NCBI RefSeq assembly: GCF_001999905.1
Contig: NZ_CP019640.1
Coordinates: 3,204,001-3,268,000 of the forward strand
Length of the DNA stretch: 64,000 bases
DNA from: Planococcus lenghuensis
Lineage (GTDB): Bacteria > Bacillota > Bacilli > Bacillales_A > Planococcaceae
Direction: 5' to 3'
The position numbers were made by a program, and so were the translations under genes. Each line of letters starts with the position of its first letter. Positions within the stretch are counted from its first letter, which is position 1. Below are positions 16,667 through 26,655 of the stretch, in pieces. Under the pieces are notes generated by a model. That model searched no databases, was not told the origin of the DNA, and saw nothing but the letters and a program-made list of their open reading frames with translations.

Positions 16667-17803
16667 ATGACACAATTGGCACGCTGGATCGCTTCATTCC
16701 TGGCCGTATTCGTACCGATCAAGCGGGGTACTGTGCTGCTGCTCGAGTACAGCTATCCCTCCGGTTCGAATACAAAAGTGCTTGGTGAAGCATTAGAAGA
16801 AGAATACATAGTATATACAACGGATGGCGCTGCGTTCCTCAAACCGATTGAACATATCAGCGAGCTGCTGCCGAAAATCCGGCTGTTTGTGTACACAGCG
16901 CAGTTCGAAATCCTTGTATCGACGCACGGACTGAAAAAGATCAAAAAAAGACAGCTCATGATTGAGCTGTGGCACGGCATCCCGCTGAAAGCGATGGGGT
17001 CAATGGAAACGACGGATGCCGACAGTGTCAACAAACGCTTTAATATGGATTTCCTGATGACCACATCCAAATTGCATTCCCTCCAGCTTGATGCCTGTCT
17101 GCATATCGATTTCTACCGCCACCGTATTCTTGGCAACCCGCGCAATGATTTGCTATTCCGTGAACCCGCCGGTCTGATCGGCCAGCTGCACATCAGGCAG
17201 GACTTCGACCGGGTGCTCTTGTACATGCCGACCTTCCGCCAAGGATACCTGGACCGGACAGAAGGCAAAGTCGGCCCGGATCTGTTCAATTTCGGCAGCT
17301 TGGAAGAAGAAGCGGCATTCCTGCAATGGCTGGAAGAACAAAACATGCTGCTGATGGTGAAATTGCACCCGATGGAAGAGGAAGTGCTGATGGAAAAGGT
17401 CCGCAGACTCAAATCGGACAATATTCTTGTCCTGCAATCATCGCTTCTGAAGCAGCACGGCATCGATTTATATGAACTGCTGCCGGAAACCGACCTGCTC
17501 ATCACTGATTACTCAAGCATTTACTTTGATTATCTGTTGCTGGACCGGCCGATCGTCTTCACGAATGCTGACCTTGATTTGTACCGGGCGGCACGGGGCT
17601 TGCTTCTTGAACCATATGATTACTGGACGCCCGGTCATAAAGCACAGAGTTATGCTGAGCTGCAGACTGCTATTTCTAGAAGTTATGCCAACGACAGTTT
17701 CGCAGACAAGCGAAAAGAGATTAAAGACCTGTTTCATGCCCACCAGGACGGTCAGACATCCAGAAGGATCACAGATTTTATTCGCGGAAACCGGAAAATC
17801 TAA
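16667..17803 (+). CDS. CDP-glycerol glycerophosphotransferase family protein
   Basis: A 378-residue membrane-associated transferase of the TagB/TagF family, which adds glycerol phosphate from CDP-glycerol to teichoic acid linkage units or chains. It has the N-terminal hydrophobic segment [34 protein letters not shown] (the family HG motif), [18 protein letters not shown] and [20 protein letters not shown]. The length suits TagB-type primases rather than long TagF polymerases. GAAGGAAA precedes the ATG; a TTG lies one codon upstream. It is coupled to tagD, 43 bases downstream. Confidence 0.9.
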   Translation: MTQLARWIASFLAVFVPIKRGTVLLLEYSYPSGSNTKVLGEALEEEYIVYTTDGAAFLKPIEHISELLPKIRLFVYTAQFEILVSTHGLKKIKKRQLMIELWHGIPLKAMGSMETTDADSVNKRFNMDFLMTTSKLHSLQLDACLHIDFYRHRILGNPRNDLLFREPAGLIGQLHIRQDFDRVLLYMPTFRQGYLDRTEGKVGPDLFNFGSLEEEAAFLQWLEEQNMLLMVKLHPMEEEVLMEKVRRLKSDNILVLQSSLLKQHGIDLYELLPETDLLITDYSSIYFDYLLLDRPIVFTNADLDLYRAARGLLLEPYDYWTPGHKAQSYAELQTAISRSYANDSFADKRKEIKDLFHAHQDGQTSRRITDFIRGNRKI

Positions 17804-17872
17804 TAAAGCGACGGGCATATCGGTAACCCGCTCGATTGAATCGCATGAAATCTAAAGGACCACGCTGCCCTT

Positions 17873-17906
17873 CCCGCTAATTCCAGTACGAATTAGCGGG
17901 CCTTTA
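17873..17906 (+). terminator. Terminator after the teichoic acid genes
   Basis: CCCGCTAATTC pairs with GAATTAGCGGG around a short loop and is followed by CCTTTAA. Confidence 0.75.
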
Positions 17907-18110
17907 ACATGTTGCATACTGTCCGTGTAGCGTTTCCAAATAAATCGCATCGTTAATCAGCAATTGCCAACCAATCAAATTAACCATTGATGTTACGTTA
18001 TCGTTTTTCCAGGGACAATATGCATAAAAACCTAGACGAACCTATTGGGCCAGATTATTATACAACGTTTTCTAACCCTGTAGAATGTAAGTTAACTGGA
18101 ATAAAGCAAT

Positions 18111-18204
18111 TTGACAGTTCTAAATATAAGTTCGGTAAAATGCGGCAGACGATAGCGCTGCCTGCAAAGCCGCAAAGGGTCATTGGATCCTTTGCGGTTT
18201 TTTT
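18111..18204 (+). ncRNA. Possible very small transcript with its own promoter and terminator
   Basis: TTGACA (18111-18116) and TAAAAT (18136-18141) are separated by a long 19-base spacer. A strong terminator follows closely: CCGCAAAGG pairs with CCTTTGCGG (18170-18197) and precedes TTTTTTT. The predicted RNA is only about 55 nt and includes GGCAG...CTGCC. No gene precedes the terminator on this strand except the one already terminated at 17906. The rest of 17907-18492 holds no convincing gene; a frame at 17987-18337 lacks a ribosome site and crosses the terminator. Confidence 0.3.
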
Positions 18205-18492
18205 ATCCTATTTAATGAATCAGCACCAAGGCCACGGCAGTCACAGAGCAGCGGATGAGATGAAATCAACAGAAACAGCAACTCGGTCTGTCATTGTTCC
18301 TCTTGATATGGGACAGGAAACGGACCCAGGAAAGTAGATGTTCAGTTAAAGGTGAATTATGTTTTGCAGTCTCCTTTGAAAAATCTTTCTCTCTTGTTCA
18401 TTCCTTTTAAAGAGATTAAAAGCAATAGTCCGGTCTGTTTATTGATGAAGTGAGACCCACTCAACCAAATCAGCGAACAGGAGATGATCTAA

Positions 18493-19200
18493 ATGCCATA
18501 TGTCATAATTGCAGTCAAATTAATCATGGGATTGGCTGCATTAGTTGCAGTGGCGCGGCTGCTTGGAAAGAAGACGATGTCTCAGGTGACACCATTCGAT
18601 TTTGTTTACGCCATTGTGCTTGGAGGGCTGCTGACAGAGACGGTTTACGCAAAAAACGCATCGATCTGGCAGCTATAGTTCGCTGTAGTCGTATGGGGTG
18701 TATTGATGTACGCAATCGAATTAGGGACCGAAAAATCCGATAAATTCCGGATCTGGATTAAAGGAGAAGCCGCAGTGTTGATGAAAGATGGCGAATTCAA
18801 TTACAGTGAATTGCGAAAGAACGAATTGGACATGGAACAGGTCCGGTCAATGCTTCGCCAGCAAAGCATCTTCTCCATCGATGAAGTAAAAGACCTGATT
18901 TTGGAACCAGGCGGGAAATTCAGCGTGAACAAATACAAAAAGCAGGGATCCGTAACACCGGAAATGCTGGGATTGAAACCACTGGACGACCCTGTGACCT
19001 ATCTCTTGGTCGATAAAGGGGACCTCGAAGAAAAGATGCTGGAACGGATGGGCAAGTCGGAAAATTGGCTGCGCGAACAATTGGAAAATCGCGGGTATCC
19101 GCCACTGGAGAAATTGCTGTACGTCGAGTGGTGCCCGGAAAAGGGATTTTCGGTAAAAACGAAACTGGATGATAAAATACAGCGGGACAAGCTCAATTAA
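18493..19200 (+). pseudogene. DUF421 (YetF-like) membrane protein with one in-frame TAG
   Basis: The full frame would encode about 235 residues, the normal length for the family. Two to three membrane segments are followed by a cytosolic domain (WIKGEAAVLMKDGEFNYSEL, MLRQQSIFSIDEVKDLILEP, ENWLREQLENRGYPPLEKLL). LLGKKTMSQVTPFDFVYAIV and the later WGVLMYAIE are family hallmarks. A single amber codon at 18676-18678 falls between IWQL and FAVVVWGVLMY, where relatives carry a hydrophobic residue. The same frame is open on both sides and AGGAG precedes the ATG. It is either a one-base nonsense mutant, a read error or a readthrough gene. Confidence 0.85.
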
Positions 19201-19298
19201 CAACCCGATTGAGGTATCACCTGAGAGCAAAAGGCAGAACTATTTTGCAGAAGGGCAATGGAGAGATTTAACCTAGCTCAACAAAAAGGAGTGTACTT

Positions 19299-20030
19299 AT
19301 GACAACGACAAATTGGATCAGTTTATTGTTCATCATCGGCTTGATTATTCTTCACTTCAGCGAGAAATACTTGAACTTATCAACTAAGGATCCGCGCAGT
19401 AAACTATTGTCATTCGCTGGCGGCGCAACCATCGCTTATTCATTCATCTTTCTCATTCCGGAGCTTGCTCATTATAATGATGTATTGAAACGGCTGATCG
19501 GATCAGAAAGCTGGCTGGCATTCTTCGAGGAATACACATATACCCTTGCGTTTCTCGGACTGCTTATCTATTATGGACTCGATCTATTGATGAGCGCGCG
19601 GAAAAAAAAGACTGGAGACACTGGAAATGGGTTGTTCGCAGTCCATATCGCCGCTTTCTTTTTCTATAATTTTTTCATCGGTTACCTTTTAGTCATCCAG
19701 GACTTCAAGAGTTATTGGGCCATGATCGTTTTCTTTATCGCATTGGGACTCCATTTTATCGCCTCGGATCACTCGCTGAAAGCTATTCACGAGGAGGACT
19801 ATGACAAGTACGGCAGGTGGTTCCTCGTAGCCGCCATTTTTGCCGGCTGGCTGACTGCAGTTCTGTTCAACCCGTCTGAAGCCTTTGCCGCAGTCGGTAT
19901 CTCATTTTTGGCAGGCGGACTTCTTTTTAATACATTTAAGGATGATGTGCGAGAAGGCAGCTCCCACAATTATTGGGCATTCGCAGGAGGAGCGGTTCTT
20001 ATTGCATTCCTCTACATGCTCACCCATTGA
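19299..20030 (+). CDS. Multi-pass membrane protein, distantly ZIP-like
   Basis: A 243-residue protein with about seven or eight membrane segments. I do not recognise it with certainty. FLIPELAHYNDV in segment 2, ALGLHFIASDHSLKAIHEED in the middle and ISFLAGGLLFNTFKDDVREG near the end recall the layout of ZIP metal carriers, where paired His and Glu line the metal path. The canonical HNxxDG motif is absent. AAAAGGAGTGTACTT precedes the ATG. A metal or cation transport role is a guess. No operon partner is evident, and the downstream hairpin separates it from the convergent TraB-family gene. Confidence 0.75.
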   Translation: MTTTNWISLLFIIGLIILHFSEKYLNLSTKDPRSKLLSFAGGATIAYSFIFLIPELAHYNDVLKRLIGSESWLAFFEEYTYTLAFLGLLIYYGLDLLMSARKKKTGDTGNGLFAVHIAAFFFYNFFIGYLLVIQDFKSYWAMIVFFIALGLHFIASDHSLKAIHEEDYDKYGRWFLVAAIFAGWLTAVLFNPSEAFAAVGISFLAGGLLFNTFKDDVREGSSHNYWAFAGGAVLIAFLYMLTH

Positions 20031-20147
20031 GCCAACAGCAAAGTAACCGTATTATCGATCAGCAAACACAGAAAAACCCGGCAGGTTCGCAAATAAACAG
20101 GCTCACTTCGCAAGTGTTCAAATGTGTCCTCTTTCAATATAACGAAA

Positions 20148-20183
20148 ACAGCCTGCTGATCCGCATATGGATCAGCAGGCTGT
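20148..20183. terminator. Perfect hairpin terminator between convergent genes
   Basis: ACAGCCTGCTGATCC pairs perfectly with GGATCAGCAGGCTGT around GCATAT; the minus-strand side is followed by TTTTCGTT. Confidence 0.8.
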
Positions 20184-20196
20184 TGCTATCGAATAT

Positions 20197-21363
20197 TTAT
20201 AAATTCTCAAGGAAAACCCGGATAACATCCGCTCCCCCGATGAAGGTGCCGATCGAGCTGCCGACATTCGACAGGACGACGACAAGCAGCACCCGGGTGA
20301 CTTTATTGTCCCAGAACCCTTTCACTGTAAATACATCTTCTGACAGCCGCTCGAAATCTCCAACGTTCGGCCGGCGGAAGTAAGCCTGGGCGAACCCGGC
20401 GAACCAGCCTGCCGCAATCAGCGGATTGAGCGATGAAATCGGTGCGGCGATGAATGCTGTCAAAATGGCCAGCGGGTGCGCGAAGGCAATCGCCGCACCG
20501 AGCGCCGACAGTCCACCGTTCCATAGAATCCAGCTCATCGCCTGATAGAGCCCGTCCTGCGGATTGGTCATGAACGTATACGCAATGATGGCGATAATCG
20601 ACAGCGGGATGAGCCAGCCGATGACTTTCGGCCATTTCGCTTTCGGTGGCCGCTGCGATAACGCCGCTAAATCATGTTCCCGGTGGATTTCTTTTGTGAT
20701 TCCCGGTACGTGAGCAGCGCCGAGTACAGCCACCACTTTATTCCCCGGCGCCTCTTTGATCTTCTGCGCCAGGTACTGATCCCGTTCATCGATAAGCGGT
20801 GTTTTCAATTTCGGAAATGACTTCGTCATTTCCGCAAGTGCGGCATTCAGCGTATCCTGCGATTTCATTTTCTCGAGTTCTTCCTCGGAAATCTCTTCCC
20901 GGCTGAAGATGCTGTAGAAGACGGAAGTTAGGAGCTGAGACTTGCCCCAGAACCCGATATTGCCCCAAATGCGTGAAAACGTCACTTGGATATTGCGGTC
21001 TGCGAGTACAAGTTCCGCGCCTGTTTCTTTCGCGGACTCGATGCCTTGGATCATTTCCTGTCCGGGCGAGATGCCGAATTGCTTCGCCAGCCGGTTCTGG
21101 AATGACGAGACAGCCAAGTTCATCAGCAGCAGCGAGGATTGCCCGCCCCGGATGACTTTGAAGATATCCGTCTCTTTCCATCTATTCTTATCCGTGACCG
21201 ATTGATAGCGCTGTTCATCCAGTTCAATGCAGACAGCATCCGGACGTTCCCGCTCAATCACTTCTTTTACCTGTTCGGCACTCAATTTCGAAACATGTGC
21301 AGTGCCGATCAGAATTACTTCTTTTCCATCTAAGTCGATTCGGGTCACATTTTCTTCGTGCAT
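20197..21363 (-). CDS. TraB/PrgY-family membrane protein
   Basis: A 388-residue protein with an N-terminal TraB domain and three to five C-terminal membrane segments. The family signatures are IGTAHVSKLSAEQVKEVI, CIELDEQRY, GAELVLADRNIQVTFSRIW and VVAVLGAAHVPGI, which carry the conserved His and Glu residues of the Tiki/TraB/EreA-like metalloprotease superfamily. The membrane part starts near WPKVIGWLIPLSIIAIIAYT. In enterococci PrgY limits pheromone activity; in other bacteria the role is unknown. AAAGGAC precedes the ATG. It stands alone. Confidence 0.9.
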   Translation of the reverse strand: MHEENVTRIDLDGKEVILIGTAHVSKLSAEQVKEVIERERPDAVCIELDEQRYQSVTDKNRWKETDIFKVIRGGQSSLLLMNLAVSSFQNRLAKQFGISPGQEMIQGIESAKETGAELVLADRNIQVTFSRIWGNIGFWGKSQLLTSVFYSIFSREEISEEELEKMKSQDTLNAALAEMTKSFPKLKTPLIDERDQYLAQKIKEAPGNKVVAVLGAAHVPGITKEIHREHDLAALSQRPPKAKWPKVIGWLIPLSIIAIIAYTFMTNPQDGLYQAMSWILWNGGLSALGAAIAFAHPLAILTAFIAAPISSLNPLIAAGWFAGFAQAYFRRPNVGDFERLSEDVFTVKGFWDNKVTRVLLVVVLSNVGSSIGTFIGGADVIRVFLENL

Positions 21364-21428
21364 AGTTGCCGTCCTTTATTTGAAAGATTTTCTGTCTATT
21401 TCAATAATGAACGAACGGACGCCGGATT

Positions 21429-22889
21429 TCAATCAGCTTCCGCATGTCCGTGAGAAGTTTCTCTGTCGGCAGCCGCTTGGGGCATGCTCTTATTCCCTTT
21501 CGGGTTTGGCAAAAGAAGGGCGACGATAATTCCGATCGCACTTGCGACACCGACCGCCATGAATGTAACGTTGACGCCCCGGACAGCTCCTTCAGCTCCA
21601 TAGACGTCGGGATTCAGTGCAGCGCTTGCCATAATGGTGACCAAGAGTGCCGTTCCGATCGAACCGGATACCTGGCGCATTGTGTTATTCAATGCTGTTC
21701 CGTGCGGGATAAGGCGCGCCGGAAGCTGATTGAGACCGGCCGTGGTCGCCGGCATCATCACCATCGCGACACCGAGCATCCGGAACGCGTTTACGACAGC
21801 AAGGTAAGTAAATGATGTCTCTGTCGACAGATCGGAAAACATGAACGTCGTAATGGTCACAAGCGACATGCCGCCGATTAAGAGCCACTTGCCGCCGCCT
21901 TTATCGAAAATACGGCCGGTGATCGGATTTGAAAGTCCCATCACAATGGCGCCGGGAAGCAGCATCAGCCCGGATGCCAATGGTGTAAAATTGTGCATCT
22001 GCTGCATGTAAATCGGCAGGATGGTCGCCCCGGAAATCATGGCGACGAACACGATGATGCCAATAATGGTCGCCAGTGTAAACACCCGATACTGGAACAC
22101 CTTAAATTCAAGCAGCGGCTGTTTGAGCTGAAGTTGCCGCCGGATGAACCAGATCAGCGTTACTGTCCCCACCCCGATTGAGGTCAGCACCGGCCAGCTG
22201 CCCCAGCCGAAGTCGCCTGCACTGCTGAAGCCGTACAGAATGCCGCCAAAACCGAGTGTCGACAGGATGACCGATAAAACATCCAGCTTTGGATAGGACT
22301 GCTCGGTTACATTTTTCAATAAATAGTATGCTGCTACAAGATTGAGCAAAGCAATCGGAATGATGATGTAAAAAAGCGACCGCCACGGATAATGTTGCAC
22401 AACCCAGCCCGATAGCGTCGGTCCGATTGCCGGCGCAAACGAGATGACGAGACCGAAGAGCCCCATCGCCTGGCCGCGTTTTTCTATCGGGAAAATCACA
22501 AAAAACACTGTCATGATAAGCGGCATCATGATTCCTGCTCCGGCTGCCTGGACAATCCTTCCTGTCAGCAGAACCGGAAAACCCGGCGCAATGGCGCATA
22601 TGACGGTCCCGACCGCAAACAGGCCCATGGCGGTCAGGAACAGACTCCTCGTTGAAAACCGTTCAATCAGGAATGCTGTTACTGGAATCATGACACCGTT
22701 GACGAGCATGAATCCGGTCGTCAGCCACTGGGCAGTGGTTGCATCAATCTCGAGATCGTCCATGATCGGCGGCAATGCCGTGGCCAGCAGCGTCTGATTC
22801 AAGACAGCGATGAACGCCCCTGCAATCAGGACGGCCAGCAGCGGCACTTTATTTATTTCCTGCGGTTCAACCGCATTTGTTTTCACCAT
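21429..22889 (-). CDS. DHA2-family multidrug MFS transporter (LmrB/EmrB type)
   Basis: A 486-residue efflux carrier with about 14 membrane segments. AVLNQTLLATALPPIMDDL at the start carries the D1-type motif of DHA2 carriers, TAQWLTTGFMLVNGVMIPV follows, and GRIVQAAGAGIMMPLIMTVF and SFAPAIGPTLSGWVV (motif C, diagnostic of drug/proton antiporters) are present. The C-terminal tail is hydrophilic and ends His- and Glu-rich. It is closest in pattern to Bacillus LmrB/MdtP. No TetR-family regulator is adjacent in this window, so control is unknown. Confidence 0.9.
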   Translation of the reverse strand: MVKTNAVEPQEINKVPLLAVLIAGAFIAVLNQTLLATALPPIMDDLEIDATTAQWLTTGFMLVNGVMIPVTAFLIERFSTRSLFLTAMGLFAVGTVICAIAPGFPVLLTGRIVQAAGAGIMMPLIMTVFFVIFPIEKRGQAMGLFGLVISFAPAIGPTLSGWVVQHYPWRSLFYIIIPIALLNLVAAYYLLKNVTEQSYPKLDVLSVILSTLGFGGILYGFSSAGDFGWGSWPVLTSIGVGTVTLIWFIRRQLQLKQPLLEFKVFQYRVFTLATIIGIIVFVAMISGATILPIYMQQMHNFTPLASGLMLLPGAIVMGLSNPITGRIFDKGGGKWLLIGGMSLVTITTFMFSDLSTETSFTYLAVVNAFRMLGVAMVMMPATTAGLNQLPARLIPHGTALNNTMRQVSGSIGTALLVTIMASAALNPDVYGAEGAVRGVNVTFMAVGVASAIGIIVALLLPNPKGNKSMPQAAADRETSHGHAEAD

Positions 22890-23059
22890 AATTAAAACCC
22901 TCTTTGTTAAACTTCCTCATGTCTTCACAAAAGAAGCAGTGTTTTTTCGGGAAACGAACTTTCTCCTTGTCTGTCTGATTATACGCATTTTCCATGCGAC
23001 GGGCAAAGACCGCACTCCAAAAGGGACGGAATGCGGTCTTTTTAAAACTGACTGACATC

Positions 23060-23911
23060 TTACAGTTCGATTGCGTTGAATGTATCACCGGCTTCAATCG
23101 TCCCCGACTCGAAACCCCGGTAAAACCAGCGCTGCCGCTGTTCACTCGTGCCATGCGTGAAACTTTCAGGTACAACATAGCCCTGCGTCCGCTGTTGAAT
23201 CGTATCGTCTCCGACAGCGCTCGCCGCTGCCAGGGCTTCCTCCAGGTCCCCTTCTTCCAAATAGCCCATGCCTTCCGCGTAATGCGCCCAGACACCGGCG
23301 AAATAGTCAGCCTGCAATTCAAACCGGACTTGGTATTGATTGTACTCTTCCTCGTTCAGCCGCTGCCGGATTTCCTGTAATTGTTCCGTCGTACCGAGAA
23401 GTGTCTGCACATGATGGCCGACCTAGTGGGCGATGACATATGCCATCGCAAAGTCACCCGGAGCCTGGAATTGCTGACGCAATTCCTGATAGAAACTCAA
23501 ATCGATGTACAGGTTTTGGTCCCCCGGACAATAAAACGGTCCGACAGCAGCATTTGCCGTCCCGCAGGCGGAATCGACGACTCCGGTATACAGTACAAGA
23601 GACGGCTCTATGTATTCAAGCCCCTGTTCGGCAAACAATTCACTCCAAACTTGCTCTGTATCTGCCAAGACGACCGATACGAAATCGACAAGCTCCTCTT
23701 CCTCCGCCGTTGCTTCGTATGGTACGTCACTGGCAGGTGCCGGGTCATTACTGCCCAGCAGGACGCCCGGGTCACCGCCAAGGAACACGAACAGCAGAAC
23801 GATCAGGACACTCCCGATTCCGCCCCCCGCAATTACTGTCCCGCCGCGGCCACCGCGGCTGCCGCGCCGGTCTTCCACGTTCCTGCTCCCTTTTCTTCCC
23901 CGCCATTTCAT
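23060..23911 (-). pseudogene. Neutral zinc metallopeptidase (YpfJ family) with TAG in place of the catalytic Glu
   Basis: The frame would encode about 283 residues, normal for the family. It has a basic Gly/Arg-rich N-terminus, one membrane segment (about residues 25-45), then the extracytoplasmic peptidase domain with CGTANAAVGPFYCPGDQNLY and the third zinc ligand in FELQADYFAGVWAH. The zinc motif expected as HEVGHH reads H-stop-VGHH because codon 23425-23423 is TAG, one base from GAG. The frame is open on both sides and GGAGG precedes the ATG. Without readthrough the protein stops just before its active-site glutamate. Confidence 0.88.
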
Positions 23912-23973
23912 GTCAGTTCCTCCAATTCTGGTTGCTTGTCTTTCGTCTATACCCGGAATGGACGGACATTAAT

Positions 23974-24570
23974 TCACTTTCTGAAAATCATAAACCGCTC
24001 ATTGCTGTTGCGTTCATACAGGCCCGGCACTTTCACTTCACCGATCAATTTAAATGACTGTTCCGCAAACTGAATGTAATCTGCCGTCGGGAAATAAAGG
24101 ATTAGTGTAACCGGACGTGGATTCTGTTCTGCCGATTCAAGAATCCGGCTGATCACAGTCATGAAAATTTGGACAGAAAACGGATTGAAAAAGTAAAACA
24201 TGCTGTCCTCGGGATTGATGGGATACTCTTCTGCGAACGTCCGGATAAAATGGACACTCCCTTTTTTCTGTTTTGTTTTTGCCATATAGCTTGCCTGGTT
24301 TTCCAACGCTTCCTGATAGAGGTGACCGCTCATCTCAATACCGGTCGCTGTTATACCGAATTTGCGGTGTACATAAAAAGGCACCCGCCCTTTACCGCAG
24401 CCAAAATCGACGAAATGCCCGTCCGGCTTTAGCCCGTACTCTTCAAATAACGCCTCAAGCCCTGCATAAGGCGTGGCTTCATACCTGTTATAATGCGCTG
24501 ACTGGTAAATGCCGCTCAACGTCCCGGCTGTTTTAATACGGAGTGCCCGGTCCCATTCATGTTCTGTCAT
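23974..24570 (-). CDS. Class I SAM-dependent methyltransferase
   Basis: A 198-residue cytosolic methyltransferase. The SAM-binding glycine loop is FVDFGCGKGRVPFYVH (motif I), with ITATGIEMSGHLYQEAL as motif II and MFYFFNPFSVQIFMTVI around motif IV. N-F-type catalytic residues are not clear, so the substrate is unknown. GGAGGGAACTGC precedes the ATG. It lies 62 bases upstream of the broken metallopeptidase gene on the same strand and may be cotranscribed with it. Confidence 0.85.
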   Translation of the reverse strand: MTEHEWDRALRIKTAGTLSGIYQSAHYNRYEATPYAGLEALFEEYGLKPDGHFVDFGCGKGRVPFYVHRKFGITATGIEMSGHLYQEALENQASYMAKTKQKKGSVHFIRTFAEEYPINPEDSMFYFFNPFSVQIFMTVISRILESAEQNPRPVTLILYFPTADYIQFAEQSFKLIGEVKVPGLYERNSNERFMIFRK

Positions 24571-24825
24571 GCAGTTCCCTCCAGTTTCTCCTCTTTATCC
24601 ATTATACAGAGCCGCCAGCCGTCAGCGAATTCTTAAACTGAAATTGGAATGATGTGGAGAACGAAAGAGCTGATGGACCTGAAGAAGGGGTATGCAGAAA
24701 AAGCGAATCAGCGCGTAATCAGCAAATACCTGTCATTTACTTTAAAAAAATACTTCAGTTTCTATAAAAACTGATATGATTACTTTACATTGACATTTCA
24801 AATGATTCAGACAGGGTGATATGAT

Positions 24826-26655
24826 ATGAATACTGTTCCTTATCGGAACCGACTCGCGCAAGTTTATATGCTGATCATATCGGCTCTTGGCTGGGCAGCT
24901 GCTGCATACTCACTGTTTCATCTGCCTGCAATCGGAGAGCCGGTTGAACTGCTGCTTCTTTTGGCGTTTCTCTTTGTCTGTGAATTCTATCCGATGCCTT
25001 TTCCAAAAGGCAGCTCATCGCTGTCTTTTCCGGTAGTGTATTTGACGTATTTGATATTCGGACTGGAGATAACGGTCATGTTGCATTTCATCTCTGTGCT
25101 GCTGGCCGCCCTGATCAATCGACGGCCGGCGCGCATCGTGTTTTTCAATCCTGCTCAGTTTGTACTGAGCCTCCTGGTTGCACATTTCGCATACAGCGGA
25201 GTTGCGGTTTTAGACGCGGCAACTCTCTGGCCGGTCTTCGTTTCGTTCCTGATATTCATCTGCACCTATTATACAGTGAACAACGGAATTGTGGATTTCG
25301 TCCTCCTGATTCGCCCGGAGAAGTACCCGCTCACTGTATGGGCGGCGAAAACACGCGGAGAACTGTTCAGTTTCACCATTTCTCTCATCTATGGCTTCCT
25401 GCTTCATTTCCTCGGCAGTCAGGCACGGCGGGAAGCCGATATTTTTTCTTATTTCTTCTTTTTATCACCACTTATTTTCCTGTCGATCTTAAGCTCGGTG
25501 ATTATCCGGCTTCGGGCTGACAAACAGCGGCTGAAAGCACTGTTTAATTTTTCGTCAGAGCTCAATAAGGCAATTCCAGTGAAGCGCTGGGAAACCGATA
25601 TCCAGCAGCTGATCGGCCAGATCGTATCTTACGAGGAGTGTTTTCTGTTCCTGACGGACGAGAAAGATGGCTGGCGGCTCGCGTTTGCCAACGGCTCCTT
25701 TCAATTGCCGGAGGACCGGTATAAGGAGTTAGATGCACTTCAGCAACTGCAACAGACTACTGTCTTCAATAAACCTGATTGGATGTACGCCCCGCTTTCC
25801 CAATATTTTGAGGAAACGGTCCAGACGGCGGTGTACGCACCACTCACGCTGGACTCCGAATCGGTCGGCTGCCTGATTATGACAAAGACCCGGACCAAGG
25901 GATTTTCAGGTGAAGATGTGCAATCCATTGCAACGATCGCCAATCAGTTGGCCATCTTCCTGAAGACGCAGCTGTTATTCAGCGAAAAAGAGCAACGGAT
26001 GCTGCTGGAAGAACGGAACCGAATTGCACAGGACATTCACGATGGCATCGCTCAAACGCTGGCCGGCGCTATTATGAAGCTCGATACTGCCGCAAAGAAA
26101 ATAAGCTCCCGTCCGGCAGATGCCCGGCAGCTTGTCATTAGCAGTAATGATGTTCTGCGGGATGGGCTGAAAGAAGTGAGGAATTCAATTTACGCCTTGC
26201 GGCCGATGCCTACTGAAGAACTCGGATTGCACGCAGCCATTGAGCGGAAAATTGAGGAATTTGCACGGAACGGCCCAGGAGGCCCGGCAATTTCCTTCAG
26301 TGTCCGCGGTGCACAGCAGCAGCTTAGCCTGCTCACTGAAAAAGTCATCTTCTCTGTTATTCAGGAAAGCATCCAAAATTCCTTAAAGCATGCTAACGCC
26401 ACAAAAATCGATGTTCTCCTGCGCTATCAGCGGGAAGAAATTTTCCTTAAGATCAAAGATAACGGCATTGGTTTTTCTCTTTATGAAGCCATGACGAAAG
26501 CGATGAAAGAACCACATTACGGCATCATTCAAATGAACGAAAGCGCCGCAAAAATCGGTGCTGCGCTGCAGATCAGCAACAGTGGTGAAACAGGTACAGA
26601 AATCATAATGCGCATACCGAAAATGGGATTGGAAGGAGCGGAGGCTGTTGATTAA
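24826..26655 (+). CDS. NarL-type sensor histidine kinase with GAF domain
   Basis: A 609-residue membrane kinase. About seven hydrophobic segments fill residues 10-235. A GAF-like domain follows (about 255-385), then the HisKA_3 dimerisation domain with the phospho-acceptor His405 in RIAQDIHDGIAQTLAGA. The HATPase domain has VIQESIQNSLKHANATKI (N box), DNGIGF (G1) and GETGTEIIM. The H-D-G-[IL]-[AS]-Q form is typical of NarX/DegS-type kinases. Its end overlaps the response-regulator start by eight bases, so the pair is coupled. The signal is unknown; the multi-span sensor suggests a membrane cue. Confidence 0.92.
   Translation: MNTVPYRNRLAQVYMLIISALGWAAAAYSLFHLPAIGEPVELLLLLAFLFVCEFYPMPFPKGSSSLSFPVVYLTYLIFGLEITVMLHFISVLLAALINRRPARIVFFNPAQFVLSLLVAHFAYSGVAVLDAATLWPVFVSFLIFICTYYTVNNGIVDFVLLIRPEKYPLTVWAAKTRGELFSFTISLIYGFLLHFLGSQARREADIFSYFFFLSPLIFLSILSSVIIRLRADKQRLKALFNFSSELNKAIPVKRWETDIQQLIGQIVSYEECFLFLTDEKDGWRLAFANGSFQLPEDRYKELDALQQLQQTTVFNKPDWMYAPLSQYFEETVQTAVYAPLTLDSESVGCLIMTKTRTKGFSGEDVQSIATIANQLAIFLKTQLLFSEKEQRMLLEERNRIAQDIHDGIAQTLAGAIMKLDTAAKKISSRPADARQLVISSNDVLRDGLKEVRNSIYALRPMPTEELGLHAAIERKIEEFARNGPGGPAISFSVRGAQQQLSLLTEKVIFSVIQESIQNSLKHANATKIDVLLRYQREEIFLKIKDNGIGFSLYEAMTKAMKEPHYGIIQMNESAAKIGAALQISNSGETGTEIIMRIPKMGLEGAEAVD

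Noticed and set aside
17987-18337. A 116-codon plus-strand frame
   Set aside because: It has no ribosome site and passes through a strong intrinsic terminator at 18170-18204.
24649-24774. A 41-codon basic frame before the histidine kinase gene
   Set aside because: It starts ATGATG with only GGA nearby as ribosome site and no recognisable pattern; a chance frame is as likely.
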